Below are positions 23,605-34,624 of a DNA stretch of 64,000 bases, in pieces. The stretch is from the NCBI GenBank assembly GCA_037953625.1, contig CM075656.1:69149001-69213000 (forward strand). Reading direction: 5' to 3'. The DNA is from Crotalaria pallida (taxonomy: Eukaryota > Streptophyta > Magnoliopsida > Fabales > Fabaceae). The position numbers and the translations under genes were made by a program. The notes under the pieces were generated by a model. It did not search any database, was not told the origin of the DNA, and worked only from the letters and a program-made list of their open reading frames with translations. Every line of letters begins with the position of its first letter. Position 1 is the first letter of the stretch.

Positions 23605-25383
23605 ATGGGCTCTAGCAATAACTTTGGTGGAGAAGGAGCTTCAATAAACCGTCCTCCACTATTTAATGGTGAAGGATATGTTTATTGGAAAACTCACATG
23701 AAAGTTTTTATTGAAGCAATTGATATGGATATTTGGGATGCAATTAAAAACGGTCCTTTCATTCCCAAAAAGAAAATAAATGATGAAATTGTTGAAATTC
23801 CAAGGAGTAGTTGGAATGATGATGAAAAGAGAAAAGTTTCATTTGATTTAAAAGCTAAAAACATCATCTTTTCGGCCTTATCCCATGATGAATTTTATAG
23901 AGTTTCCCAATGTAAATCGGCAAAAGAAATGTGGGATACTTTGCAAGTCACACATGAGGGAACAAGTGAGGTTAGAGATGCAAGATTGAATTCTCTAACT
24001 CACGAATATGAATTGTTCCACATGTTGCCAAATGAAACCATTAGTGACTTGCAAAGGCGATTCTCTCACATTGTTAATCATTTGATTTCCTTGGGAAAAG
24101 TATTTCGCAATGGTGAAACTACTAACAAAATTCTAAGATGTCTTGATAGGAGTTGGCAACCCAAGGTAACCGCCATCAAGGAATCTAGAGACATAAATAG
24201 CATGGACTTATCCACTTTGTTTGGCAAACTCCAAGAGCATGAGATGGAGCTTACAAGACTTGGGATGCATGAGGAATCGGACAAAAAGAAAAAGGGCATA
24301 GCACTCAAAGCTTCAACTAAAGCTACAAAAGAAGTTGAAGAATGCTCTACAAGTGGAGATTCCGATGGTGAACCAAATCAAGAAGAATTTGGGATGTTTG
24401 TGAAAAGATTCAACAAATTTTTCAAAGGGAAGAAAGGTGGATCTTCATCCAATTTCAAGAGAACCAAAGACTCCAAACAAAGAGAAAAGAGTACCAATGA
24501 TGGAGTTAAGTGTCATGAATGTGGAGGGGTTGGTCACATAAGAATGGAATGTGCCACATTCTTGAAGAAGAATGACAAGAAGACCCAAGAGACCAAAGGG
24601 AAGCGTGCATACATTGTTTGGGATGCACCGGAGAAGAGCAATGAATCATCTTCAAGTAGCTCCGGTGATGAAAATGCAAACCTTTGTCTCATGGCCAAGA
24701 ACAATCATGAGTCCTCATCAAGAGCTAATCATGGCATGAGTGAAAGTGATGATGAGGTAACCTCTAGCTCTTCTTGTTCATCTTCAAACTCCATTTCATA
24801 TGATGATTTGCAAGAAGCTTACAATGAAATGTTAATTCAATTTAAAAGACTTGCTAAAATTAATAAGGAAAAAGGAAAGAAAATTTTGGAGTTTCAACAT
24901 GAAATTGATGAATTGCAAAAATCTATAAATGAGTTGAAACTTCAAAATGAATCCTTGGAACTTATTAATTCTAGTCATCAAAGTGATTGTGCAAATCATG
25001 AGGAAATTATCACTTCATGTGAGAGATGTGATGATCTTGAAAAAGAAGTGAAAGAGTTGAAAAACAAACTCACAATCTCACATAGTGATAGAAACCTCAA
25101 CCGGTTGTTGAACTCTCAAAGACATAATCACAACAAAACCGGTTTAGGATATGTTCATAAAAAGGACAAAAAGTACAAGGTGGTTGGAACATTTTCTAAG
25201 AAAAACTCATCAAAGAGACCAACTTGTACTTATTGTGGAAAAGTTGGACATATCAACATTGAGTGCCATATTAAGAAGTTTGAAATGAATAAGGGCACTT
25301 ATATGTGGATTAAGAAGGGAGAAAGTCCCAACACTAACCCTAAGGGACCCAACATTGTTTGGGTACCCAAAGTGAAAAAGTGA
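23605..25383 (+). CDS. Gag of the copia element (UBN2-type, two CCHC knuckles)
   Basis: Capsid/nucleocapsid precursor, 592 residues from the ATG at 23605. The open frame reaches further back across the PBS, but that part would start from a non-ATG codon inside the LTR. A copia gag (UBN2-like) domain covers about the first 250 residues. A CCHC zinc knuckle C-x2-C-x4-H-x4-C lies near 24510-24553 and a second near 25225-25270, where most copia gags have one. Between them is an acidic, Ser-rich and coiled-coil-like segment (about 24650-25090). The frame stops at TGA 25381-25383. Pol lies in another frame, with a TAG directly ahead of it. Confidence 0.9.
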   Translation: MGSSNNFGGEGASINRPPLFNGEGYVYWKTHMKVFIEAIDMDIWDAIKNGPFIPKKKINDEIVEIPRSSWNDDEKRKVSFDLKAKNIIFSALSHDEFYRVSQCKSAKEMWDTLQVTHEGTSEVRDARLNSLTHEYELFHMLPNETISDLQRRFSHIVNHLISLGKVFRNGETTNKILRCLDRSWQPKVTAIKESRDINSMDLSTLFGKLQEHEMELTRLGMHEESDKKKKGIALKASTKATKEVEECSTSGDSDGEPNQEEFGMFVKRFNKFFKGKKGGSSSNFKRTKDSKQREKSTNDGVKCHECGGVGHIRMECATFLKKNDKKTQETKGKRAYIVWDAPEKSNESSSSSSGDENANLCLMAKNNHESSSRANHGMSESDDEVTSSSSCSSSNSISYDDLQEAYNEMLIQFKRLAKINKEKGKKILEFQHEIDELQKSINELKLQNESLELINSSHQSDCANHEEIITSCERCDDLEKEVKELKNKLTISHSDRNLNRLLNSQRHNHNKTGLGYVHKKDKKYKVVGTFSKKNSSKRPTCTYCGKVGHINIECHIKKFEMNKGTYMWIKKGESPNTNPKGPNIVWVPKVKK

Positions 25384-25396
25384 TTTCATTTTGTAG

Positions 25397-28300
25397 GTGT
25401 GTCTTCGAACGGGAAAACAATTGTGGTATCTTGATAGTGGATGTTCGAAGCACATGACGGGAGATAAGCGGCACTTCATTGAGCTTACTCCAAAGGAAAA
25501 GGGTTATGTCACTTATGGGGACAACAACAAAGGCAAAATCCTTGGTATTGGTAAAATCGGAAACTCTTCAAACTTGATTATTGATAATGTGCTCTATGTT
25601 CAAGGATTAGAACATAATCTCTTGAGCATAAGCCAATTATGTGATGTTGGTAATCATGTAGTTTTTACCTCTACCCATTGCCTCATTAAAAGTGACAAAG
25701 ATGAATCAATCAAATTTGTTGGTAGAAGGTCAAATAATACTTACTTAGTTGATTTGAACAAAGTCACTTCTTTGGTCTCTACTTGTTTAGTGAGCAAAGA
25801 AAATGACACTTGGTTATGGCATCGTAGGACCGCTCATATTAATGTAAACCAATTGAAGAAAATACAATCTAAAGATCTAGTAGTTGGTTTACCAAAGCTA
25901 AATTTTTCTATTGAAGGTGTTTGTTCTCCTTGCAAGAAATGTAAACAAACTAAAAACACCTTTGGATCAAAAATGGTGATGTCCACATCAAGGCCATTAG
26001 AAATGCTTCATATGGACTTGTTTGGACCATCACAAGTAAAAAGCTTTGGTGGCAACTATTATGCATTGGTGATTGTTGATGACTTCTCTAGGTTTTCTTG
26101 GACTTTATTTTTAACTACTAAGAGTGAGACCTACAAATCTTTTAAACATCATGTCAAACTTTTGCAAAACCAAGTAAATCAAAAAGTAATTATTATTCGA
26201 ACCGATCATGGTGGTGAATTCGAAAACCACAAATTTGATAGATTTTGTGCTAAAAATGGTATTGAGCATCAATTCTCCGCACCAAGGACTCCGGAACAAA
26301 ACGGAGTGGTAGAGCGGAAAAATAGGGTGCTAGAGGAACTTGCTAGAACCATGTTAAATGATTCTCAAGTACCTCAATATTTTTGGGCCGATGCCGTCAA
26401 TACGGCTTGTTATGTTTTAAATCGTATTTTGATAAGGCCCTCTTTGGATAAAACCCCCTATGAACTTTACAAGGGAAGAAAGCCAAATATATCTCATTTT
26501 CATGTCTTCGGATGCCAAGTTTTTGTTTTAAATAATGGAAAAGAACACCTTGGCAAGTTTGATTCCAAATCCGATGAAGGCATATTTTTAGGCTATTCTT
26601 CTCATAGTAAAGCTTATAGAATTTTCAATAAAAGAACTTTAACTATTGAGGAATCAATTCATGTGGTTTTTAATGAGTCTTCAAAATAAGATAGTGTTTT
26701 AAGTGATGCTAGTGAAGATGGCATTGACTTTTCAAAAGAAGAAAAAGAGAGAGAGAAATCAAAAGTTGATGAAGGAGAAGTAAGGGAAGAACTTCCTCCA
26801 ACTTGGAAATCGGTCAAGGCTCATCCTATAGACAAAGTCATAGGAGATATGTCAAAGGGAGTACTTACTCGTAGGTCTATTCAAAACATTTGCCACTATG
26901 TCTCATTTGTTTCTCAAATTGAACCCGATTCAATTAAAAAGGCCATTGAGGATGATCATTGGGTTCTTGCTATGCAAGAAGAATTAAACCAATTTGAAAG
27001 AAATGAAGTTTGGGATCTAGTCCCTAAACCCGATGATCATACCATAATTGGTACTAAATGGATTTATAGAAACAAACTTGATGAATCCGGGTTGATTATA
27101 AGAAACAAAGCTAGACTAGTAGCTCAAGGGTACAACCAAGAGGAAGGTATCGATTATGATGAGACCTTTGCTCCGGTTGCACGTCTTGAAGCAATCCGAA
27201 TTTTACTTGCTTATGCTTCAATCATGAAATTCACTTTATATCAAATGGATGTTAAAAGTGCTTTCTTGAATGGGTTTATAAATGAAGAAGTGTATGTCAA
27301 ACAACCCCCCGGTTTTGAAAATAGTGAATTTCCAAACCATGTTTATAAATTGAAAAAGGCACTCTATGGATTGAAACAAGCTCCTAGAGCTTGGTATGAT
27401 CGATTGAGTTCCTTTCTATTAGAAAACAAGTTTCAAAGAGGGAAGGTTGATAATACATTATTTATTTATAAAACCAAGGATGACATTTTGTTAGTACAAA
27501 TCTATGTTGATGATATCATTTTCGGTGCTACTAACGTGTCTCTTTGTAGAAAGTTTTCAAATTTGATGAAAAAGGAATTTGAAATGTCAATGATGGGAGA
27601 ACTCAAGTTCTTCCTAGGCTTACAAATAAAGCAAGTCAAGGAGGGGATATTTGTGCATCAAGGGAAATATTGCAAAGAGCTCCTTGAGAAATTCGGATTG
27701 GACAAGTGCAAGGAAGCCTACACTCCAATGAGCACATCATGCTACCTAGACAAGGATGAACAAGGTACACCGGTTGATGTTAGTAAGTATAGGGGTATGA
27801 TAGGTAGTCTCCTATATCTCACTGCATCTAGACCGGATATTATGTTTAGTGTATGCATGTGTGCTAGATTTCAAGCTAATCCTAAAGAATCTCACCTATC
27901 CGCAGTTAAACATATATTTAAGTATCTAAAAGGAACAATTAACACTGGTTTATGGTATCCTGCTGATGCCAATCTTAGTTTAGTTGGTTACTCGGATTCC
28001 GACTTCGCGGGATGCAAGCTTGATCGCAAAAGCACCAGTGGTACTTGCCATTTCTTGGGAAGTTCATTGGTGTCATGGTTTTCTAAAAAGCAAGCTTGTG
28101 TCGCTCTTTCTACCGCCGAAGCGGAATATATCGCAGCCGGTAGTTGTTGTGCTCAACTGTTATGGATGAAACAACAATTATCGGATTTTGGTTTGAAACT
28201 TGAAAATATTCCGATTAGATGCGATAACACGAGTGCAATCAATTTGACTAAGAATCCGGTGTATCACTCAAGAACTAAACACATTGAAATAAGACATCAT

Positions 28301-28456
28301 TTTTTAAGAGATCATGTACAAAAGGGTGATTGCACAATTGAATTTGTTAGTACCACAAATCAATTAGCCGACGTTTTTACAAAACCTCTACCAAGGGACA
28401 CCTTTTATCATATTAGGAGAGAACTTGGTATTTTAGATGAAGCTAATATAGGCTAA
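25397..28456 (+). pseudogene. Pol polyprotein of the copia element, one internal stop
   Basis: Protease (DSG catalytic motif near 25433), GAG-pre-integrase (H...H and C-x2-C near 25820-25950), integrase core (25990-26340, with EQNGVVERKN), reverse transcriptase (YVDD near 27503) and RNase H (STAEAEYIAAG near 28110, then SRTKHIEIRHHFLRDHV) occur in that order in a single frame. One TAA at 26687-26689, just after the integrase, is the only stop; the frame stays open on both sides. At its 5' edge a TAG (25394-25396) separates it from gag in a different frame. Pol in this copy is therefore broken, though all domains are well preserved. Confidence 0.92.
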
Positions 28457-29893
28457 TTGCATTGTGTGTAATTTTTGGAAAATCACCATATTATTCTTAC
28501 TCTAATGTGTTATTGATTCTTAGTTAAATTGTCCTTGATGATATTTGAAATTGTATATGTTAATTGTGTGTGATTCTGTACTGTATTCCAAGTTGGTAGT
28601 GAAGCATTTGTGTTTGATTTGTGTTTGGTCTTTTAAAACTGAGTTTTTACTTTCTGTTCTGTCAAAATACTCGAGTTTTTCCAAAAACACTCGAGTATTT
28701 TAATTCAAAATTAAATCAGTTTTAAATTGAAAAAGTTTTTAATCAGGGTCTGAGAAAAATACTCGAGTGTTTCTCAAAAAACTCGAGTCTTTATTGAATA
28801 ACTCGAGTGTTTTTCAAAACACTCGAGTCTTTCGAAACCCCCAATTTTTGAACTTTCAGACCAAACTCGAGTATTTTCCAAAAACTCGAGTATTTTGCGT
28901 TTTCCTGAAATTTGAACTTTCGGACCAAACTCGAGTTTTTCAATTTTTACTCGACTTTTCTGGGGAAATCTGGGCTGAGTCACGACCGACTCGAATATAT
29001 TTTCAAAAACTCGAGTTTATCCTAAAGAACAACTCTAGTATTTATGAATATATTCGAGTATTTTGAACTGTTTATATATACTCTCAGACTCAAGTTTTTG
29101 CGACCCTCTTCTCTCTCGGTTTTCTCATATCTCTCTCCTCAAAACTCAGATTTTCCTCAAAGTTTTGTCAAATCTTACTAGTTTTTCATCCTCTAAACTC
29201 TTCTCTCAGTTTTATCCTCCTCCAGATGCTCCAGCTCCTTCGATGTTTTGATGATGTTGACCTTTGGATTTTATCTTAGTTTTCATTCTGTTTTTATCAT
29301 GATTGGTCTTTGTTACATTTTCTGTATTTTGAGAACTTGGTGTTTTGAGACTTTGGGTTTATTATTGCACCTTTGATTTGGACCTTTTATGATGTTTTTA
29401 TGTTAATGAATTTGGTCTTCATTATAATGTTTGTGCAAAGCTTCAGGGGGAGCTCTTTATATTTATTATTAAGTCTATTTTTTTTGCATAGTTGGTTTTG
29501 GGGTTTTCCGATTATGCACCTCTCCTCCCTTGATCTTTTTCTAAATTGTTACATCTTTTTGGCGTATGACAAAAAGGGGGAGAGATATTACACTTGTCTT
29601 GTCTTGATATTGTTGCACCTAAAATCTCTAATTATGGTATATACTCTGATAATTGTTAAATTCTCTAATACCACCTAAAATCTCTAATTATGGTATATAC
29701 TCTGATAATTGTTAAATTCTCTAATACCATAGGCTTGGTGCTAAAATTAAATTGTCATAACATCTTGCTCAAGCTGAATTTTTAGATAGGTAAAAAGTAT
29801 CATATAGTGAGGGGGAGTTGCATCTCCAAGTGGATCAAGCTTAACAAATGGATCAAGTGTTAATTATTTTGTCATCACCAAAAAGGGGGAGAT
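28457..29893 (+). other. Post-pol spacer of the copia element with palindromes and multiple PPT-like tracts
   Basis: No envelope-like gene. About a dozen ACTCGAGT or near matches sit at 28668-29060. Purine tracts of AAAAAGGGGGAG type occur near 29571, 29810 and 29881, plus AGGGGGAG near 29445. A 56-bp tandem duplication lies at 29616-29727. Multiple PPT-like copies and palindromes in non-coding parts are described for Sireviruses. The 99-codon frame at 28767 is made of the palindromic repeat and is not called a gene. Confidence 0.8.
29880..29893 (+). promoter_or_regulatory. Polypurine tract of the copia element
   Basis: AAAAAGGGGGAGAT immediately precedes the 3' LTR (TGTGAATTC). Confidence 0.9.
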
Positions 29894-31467
29894 TGTGAAT
29901 TCAATGCTCCTAATTATGTGGATTATGTTTTGATGATGACAAAATAATTAACAAATCATGCCTTGAAGATATTGCAACATCAACATCAACAAGAAGTCAA
30001 GAAAAGAAGACAAGTGCCCAATCATTCTCAATCAAATATTAATTGTAAATTTCTAATTTATGTTGAGAGTGGTTGAGAGTGGGTAAAAATAGTTAGTCTC
30101 TTCTAGGAATAAATTTTTATATGTTTATTAAGTTGAGATTGACCAAAAATTAATACTTGAGAGGAAAAATAAAATTGAAAAATAATTTTTCCCATATCTG
30201 ATCAAAATACTCGAGTATTTTGATAAAGACTCGAGTATATACTCGAGTATTTATAGAAAAACTCGAGTATTTGTGCCAGGTCAGCAATTATGACCGTTAG
30301 TCTTGTTCGTGCACCAATTCACTCGTGACCGACCAAAAAGACTCGAGTTTTTACCAAAAGACTCGAGTATTTTTGTCCAGTCAGCAAAAATGAACGTTGG
30401 AGAAACTCAAAAACCCAATTGAGGGCATTTGAGTCTCATCCAACCCAAGAGAGCAATTCAGAACCTTATTGTAAAATTTCTCTTTGAATTTGTGCAAGAA
30501 CAAACAAGACAACAAGATCATATTGATTCAAGCTTTCTTAATTTACTCTTCTCAAGTGTTAATTCCCAAAAAGCTCAACTTCTCACTCATATTTACATTT
30601 CATTCCAAGTTGAGTTTTAGGCCTCAATTCTTACATTGAGCTGTGCTTATTTGTGCTAATCCATTGTGAGATTAGTAATACACATACAAAAAGCTTGATT
30701 ATTCAAAGTCTTGGATTGTTCCCAAGCAAACCCTAAGTGGCTTAGGGTGTTGGAAGTCTTGAGAGGTTCTCAAGCACAAGACTAGGAGGTTCCTAGCCCG
30801 GTGGAGTTTCTTGAAGGGAGTTCAAGGAAGCTTTGTGAAGAGTTCTTCAATCACCGGAATCAAATTGGGGTAGAAATCAAGAGTTTGGTACACTCTTGAA
30901 AGGGTTAGGTTGAGTGAGGCCATTCTCAAGCAATCCTTTGTAATTTCTAACAATTTGATTATTAGTAGAAACTCCTAAGTGATTAGGAGGACTGGATGTA
31001 GCTCATTGTTGGAGTGAACCAGGATAAAATTGCTTGAGTGTTGGTTTATTGCTTTTAATCTACTTTCTAGCTCAATAGACTTAAGTCATTTCAATCAATT
31101 AGGATTTATACAATTAGGTAGCAAGTTCAAGGAATCTTTGTGTTAAAAGTTATTTAGATTACTTGCTATTCTGTTGGATAAGTTCCTGTTTATTATTGAA
31201 TTGATTTGAGTTAAATTGCTGAATTTTCGTTTCTGGTTTTTCTGCTATCTGATAGTAAAAACTCGAGTATTTAAGAAAAGACTCGAGTTGTTCATCCTGA
31301 AAAACTCGAGTATTTCACAAAAGACTCGAGTCTTTTGTTTCTGATTCCAGAAAATTCAGTCTAAGCTCCATTCCTCAATTATCAATCGAAATATTTGGTA
31401 TTAGTGCTTCAAAATACTATTCACCCCCCCTCTAGTATTTGCTTAGCCCGCTTGTTGGTTTCCAACA
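29894..31467 (+). repeat. 3' LTR of the copia element
   Basis: 1574 bp, the same length as the 5' LTR, with three mismatches found by eye. Followed by the AATCT target duplicate. Confidence 0.95.
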
Positions 31468-31472
31468 AATCT

Positions 31473-34293
31473 TCTATGATTTACGAGGGTATTAACCTCA
31501 ATAATTGTCATTACTATGTTTATTACGTGTGATATTATTAAATCATACTACTTCTATACCGATATTATACATCATATCTTTGCCAATAATTGTTATTATC
31601 GTTATTTAATTGTTGTAAATTGTTAAATAACGACGATTACCAATTATTAATTTTGTTTACACATGCGAGGTACGATTATGATGTCCCATTTCTCTAAAAG
31701 GCCCATTTCGAGCTTCCGACCGCCAAAGATATTATCCTCAAATTAATCGGTGCCAGACTACTCAGTCACGATGGGCATCTAATATTACAACGCCTTCAAT
31801 AGGGTTCGGCAAAATCTCACGATGACATGACTGTCTCCTCTATTACACATGCTTACTGTGACCATTTCAATTTATCATTGATTATGACCTCAACGTCACT
31901 ACTCGGATTCCCGCTTCAAATAACACAACCAAAGCCTACAACATCCTCGTACCCTCTGCCACGACACCCTTGCCTCTCACGGTCACTTAGAGCCAAAAGA
32001 CGATCATTGTCAAGATCCCTCCTCGGGATCCCGGCCTTGCTCACACAAGTGCTACACAATGACTTGTCCATAACGGCATACAGGGTTTTTGGTAGGAAGA
32101 GGATGAAGAATACTAGGCAACCGCCCATTCCAACAATAAAAGAGGAAATGCCTCACTGCCAAGAGGATGCCGGGCATATCAACATTCAGAAATAGTCTAA
32201 ACACGAAGACTGACAGGGAAAGATCTTTCTCATTACCCCATTAATATTATTTCAATTTCATGGTTTAACTGTCATATTCATTACTATTGAATCACTTGCC
32301 ACATGACATGTGTTACTATTGAATCACTTACCACATGACATGTGTTATCTTAGATAATAATCGTAATTAACAGTGAATTAATTCATACTTCGCTAATTAA
32401 TGTCATTACATATCATTTATTACTTGATATTCTAATCGTTGTTTTTATACATCATAAAAAGGTACAAACATAACGATCGGATCTGCCGAGCATGATGACC
32501 TATGTTAATTCGAGTCCGAGTATGACGACCCAACTTAATTCAAGTCCTTCACACCGGTTGCCGATCATTTTTTCCTTGGCTTGCGCACCATCGCGACCTT
32601 ACCTATATGGTAGAACGGTCCGCAGTGCCAACACCCAGTGATCTAATTCGGATCCCAACATCTCCGAGGAACCACACAATGCTGATTCCACACCCACAAC
32701 TCGCAAATATTCAACCTTTGCTCAGCGTTCGCCTACACAGATCTGAATCCGACAGTCTCTCAAAGAGGCTTGGATGAACACGATCTAATTGGCGGAAAAC
32801 AACTCACACCTTAAAGGACTTCTTAACTCGGCACAAGCCTCTTCAGGCTTTATCGAGTAAAGGGGTTGGTTATGCAATGGAGTAAAAGTTTGCTTCAGCT
32901 TTGTTATTATGATGATCTATCAGCTTGCCTTCGCCCTAATTACTCGAATTCAAGAGGGGTTCAACAATTGAAGTTGACAAAACAGTTCCGACAAGGGAAA
33001 TGGTCGTCCTTGGCTTCTCTACCTGTTCTTGCCTCCTCGGTTTCATTCTTTCCCTTCTCGGCATCCTCGGCCGCTTCATCAGCTCGATAAACTTTCGATG
33101 ACTTCCACTCGAGTGACCTTATTCGGCCATGAAGCTTACTGCTCGGCGGATAAAATGGACTCTGAGTCTTGAAAGTAATTCGAGCCTCCAACTCTTCGGG
33201 TCGAGTGGCTATTCTCGAACACGACGTTCGCTGCTTCGGGGAAGGAATGGACTCCGACTCTACAAAATAATCCGAGAAGAACTGTAAAGCCCTGAGCAGC
33301 AGATGCTCCGGCAATATTTGGGTGCCTTTGCACCACATCTTTAGAACCTCTCACCGAGCTTTCGGACCTATACCGGGTCCGAGGGTGCCTCGAACAACAA
33401 CAATAAATGTCTCACAATTCTTATATACCTGGCACAATCTTCTACGAGCTTTCTCGATCTCCTTTTTCAGGTAAAGGAGGGTGTACAGAGTTGATCTTGA
33501 GCGTTTCACAGACCTTATGAACTCGACACAAGCCTTTTTAGGCTTTACCGAGTAGGGGACTAGTATGTGATGAGGCATATACATAGCTGACATTGGCCGA
33601 CCTTGATACTGGTATTATATGATGCATAAGTTACTCGAGATCAAATGTCGTGCCAAAGAGGACCACCACGTCCCATGAGGCAACAAATTGATAATTTACC
33701 TTCCTTATTAAGGACATATGTTAAACTCACTCACTTCGGATCATGTTCTTACGCACTTGCCCACGATCTCGGTTAGCCGGCCAGATCGGTGAGGCTACAA
33801 GTGAAAACGAGGATTGCGACCCGATAACTTGGCTTAGCCTCTCGGCTCAAAGCCTCTCGGCTCATGTCTGGCCAAATACATCGCGGATCAAGGAATACAC
33901 CTCGGCTAAGGTTGCCATTCCGACAGCAATCCCTCGTAAACGTTACGATCCAATTGGTGATAATCTTGGCACACCTCGAACTCAAATAACAGTTTGAGTC
34001 GTGCCAGCATACCTTGGCACAAGCCTTTCGGCTTTCACCATGGCAAGCGCATAAAAGGATGTCTCCTTAAAAGCATCGTGACTTTAAAAACAATAGTCCA
34101 ATTCGACTTTGAACTCAGTACATGACGATACACGACTAAGGGCCTTGACTGCGAACAGTCTTATACGTCCTAATCAACCATCCACGACACTCCTTCGAAT
34201 AAAAAGTTCTCAGCCGCAAACAATGTTTTATGTCACCACCAACTCTCAGAAGCTCAGCACAGGCTCTTCGAGCCTATACGAGCTTGGGGGGCT
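31473..34293 (+). other. 3' internal region of the outer LTR element
   Basis: GC-moderate and frame-poor. It contains a tandem pair of about 34 bp (GAATCACTT..CCACATGACATGTGTTA, about 32277-32346) and the recurring GGCACAAGCCT theme. It ends with the purine tract GGGGGG just before the 3' LTR. No coding domain recognised on either strand. Confidence 0.6.
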
Positions 34294-34624
34294 TGAAGGG
34301 TTAACCAATAATAAATCCTACCGCTACAGGATGAGCATGAGCTCTCTAGTACAGGATAAGGGCGAATAACTCATCATTCTTATCCTCTGAGAGCCACGTC
34401 AGCCCTACTGGGCCGAACAGGCCCATAAGGCACCACAACACAACTTCCCCTATAAGTATCGCCATGCTATAGGGGCTAAGGTATGTTCTCTCATCCCTAC
34501 TCTCAAGAACTACGTGTGGCTTGATCCTCTTATCACTGGGGGTACGTAGAACCGGGGTCACCCTCGTCAGCTGCAACAACCACAAACACACATCGTGGTG
34601 GATCTATTTCTCAGATCCACTACA
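34294..34624 (+). repeat. 3' LTR of the outer element
   Basis: 331 bp, TGAAGGGTT to CCACTACA, followed by ATTAA. Confidence 0.92.

Larger units (their letters stand above)
21961..31467 (+). mobile_element. Sirevirus-type Ty1/copia retrotransposon, very young
   Basis: Two 1574-bp LTRs (21961-23534 and 29894-31467) start TGTGAATTC and end CCAACA. The TSD AATCT lies at 21956-21960 and 31468-31472. An initiator-Met PBS, gag with two zinc knuckles, pol in the order protease-integrase-RT-RNase H, and a long post-pol spacer with repeated purine tracts fit the Sirevirus (SIRE/Maximus) lineage. I found only three LTR mismatches (22078/30011, 22153/30086, 22302/30235), so insertion is recent. The coding region is broken by stops, so this copy is probably not fully autonomous. 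Confidence 0.95.
20210..34624 (+). mobile_element. Non-autonomous LTR retrotransposon (LARD-like), 5-bp TSD
   Basis: Two 331-bp LTRs (20210-20540, 34294-34624), both TG...CA, are flanked by ATTAA at 20205-20209 and 34625-34629. After the 5' LTR comes TTGGCTCCGTCTGTGGGGAC, resembling the primer-binding site of plant gypsy-type elements. Before the 3' LTR is the purine tract GGGGGG. Taking out the nested copia element (9507 bp plus its 5-bp TSD copy) leaves about 4.9 kb. I see no gag, protease, RT or integrase in it. The 3' part repeats a theme of GGCACAAGCCT...GGCTTT...CGAG (near 32830, 33525, 34014, 34250). It would depend on another element's proteins. Confidence 0.85.

Noticed and set aside
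28767..29066. 99-codon frame as a possible Sirevirus envelope-like gene
   Set aside because: It is composed mainly of the ACTCGAGT repeat, lacks a signal or membrane segment, and has an equally good frame on the other strand.
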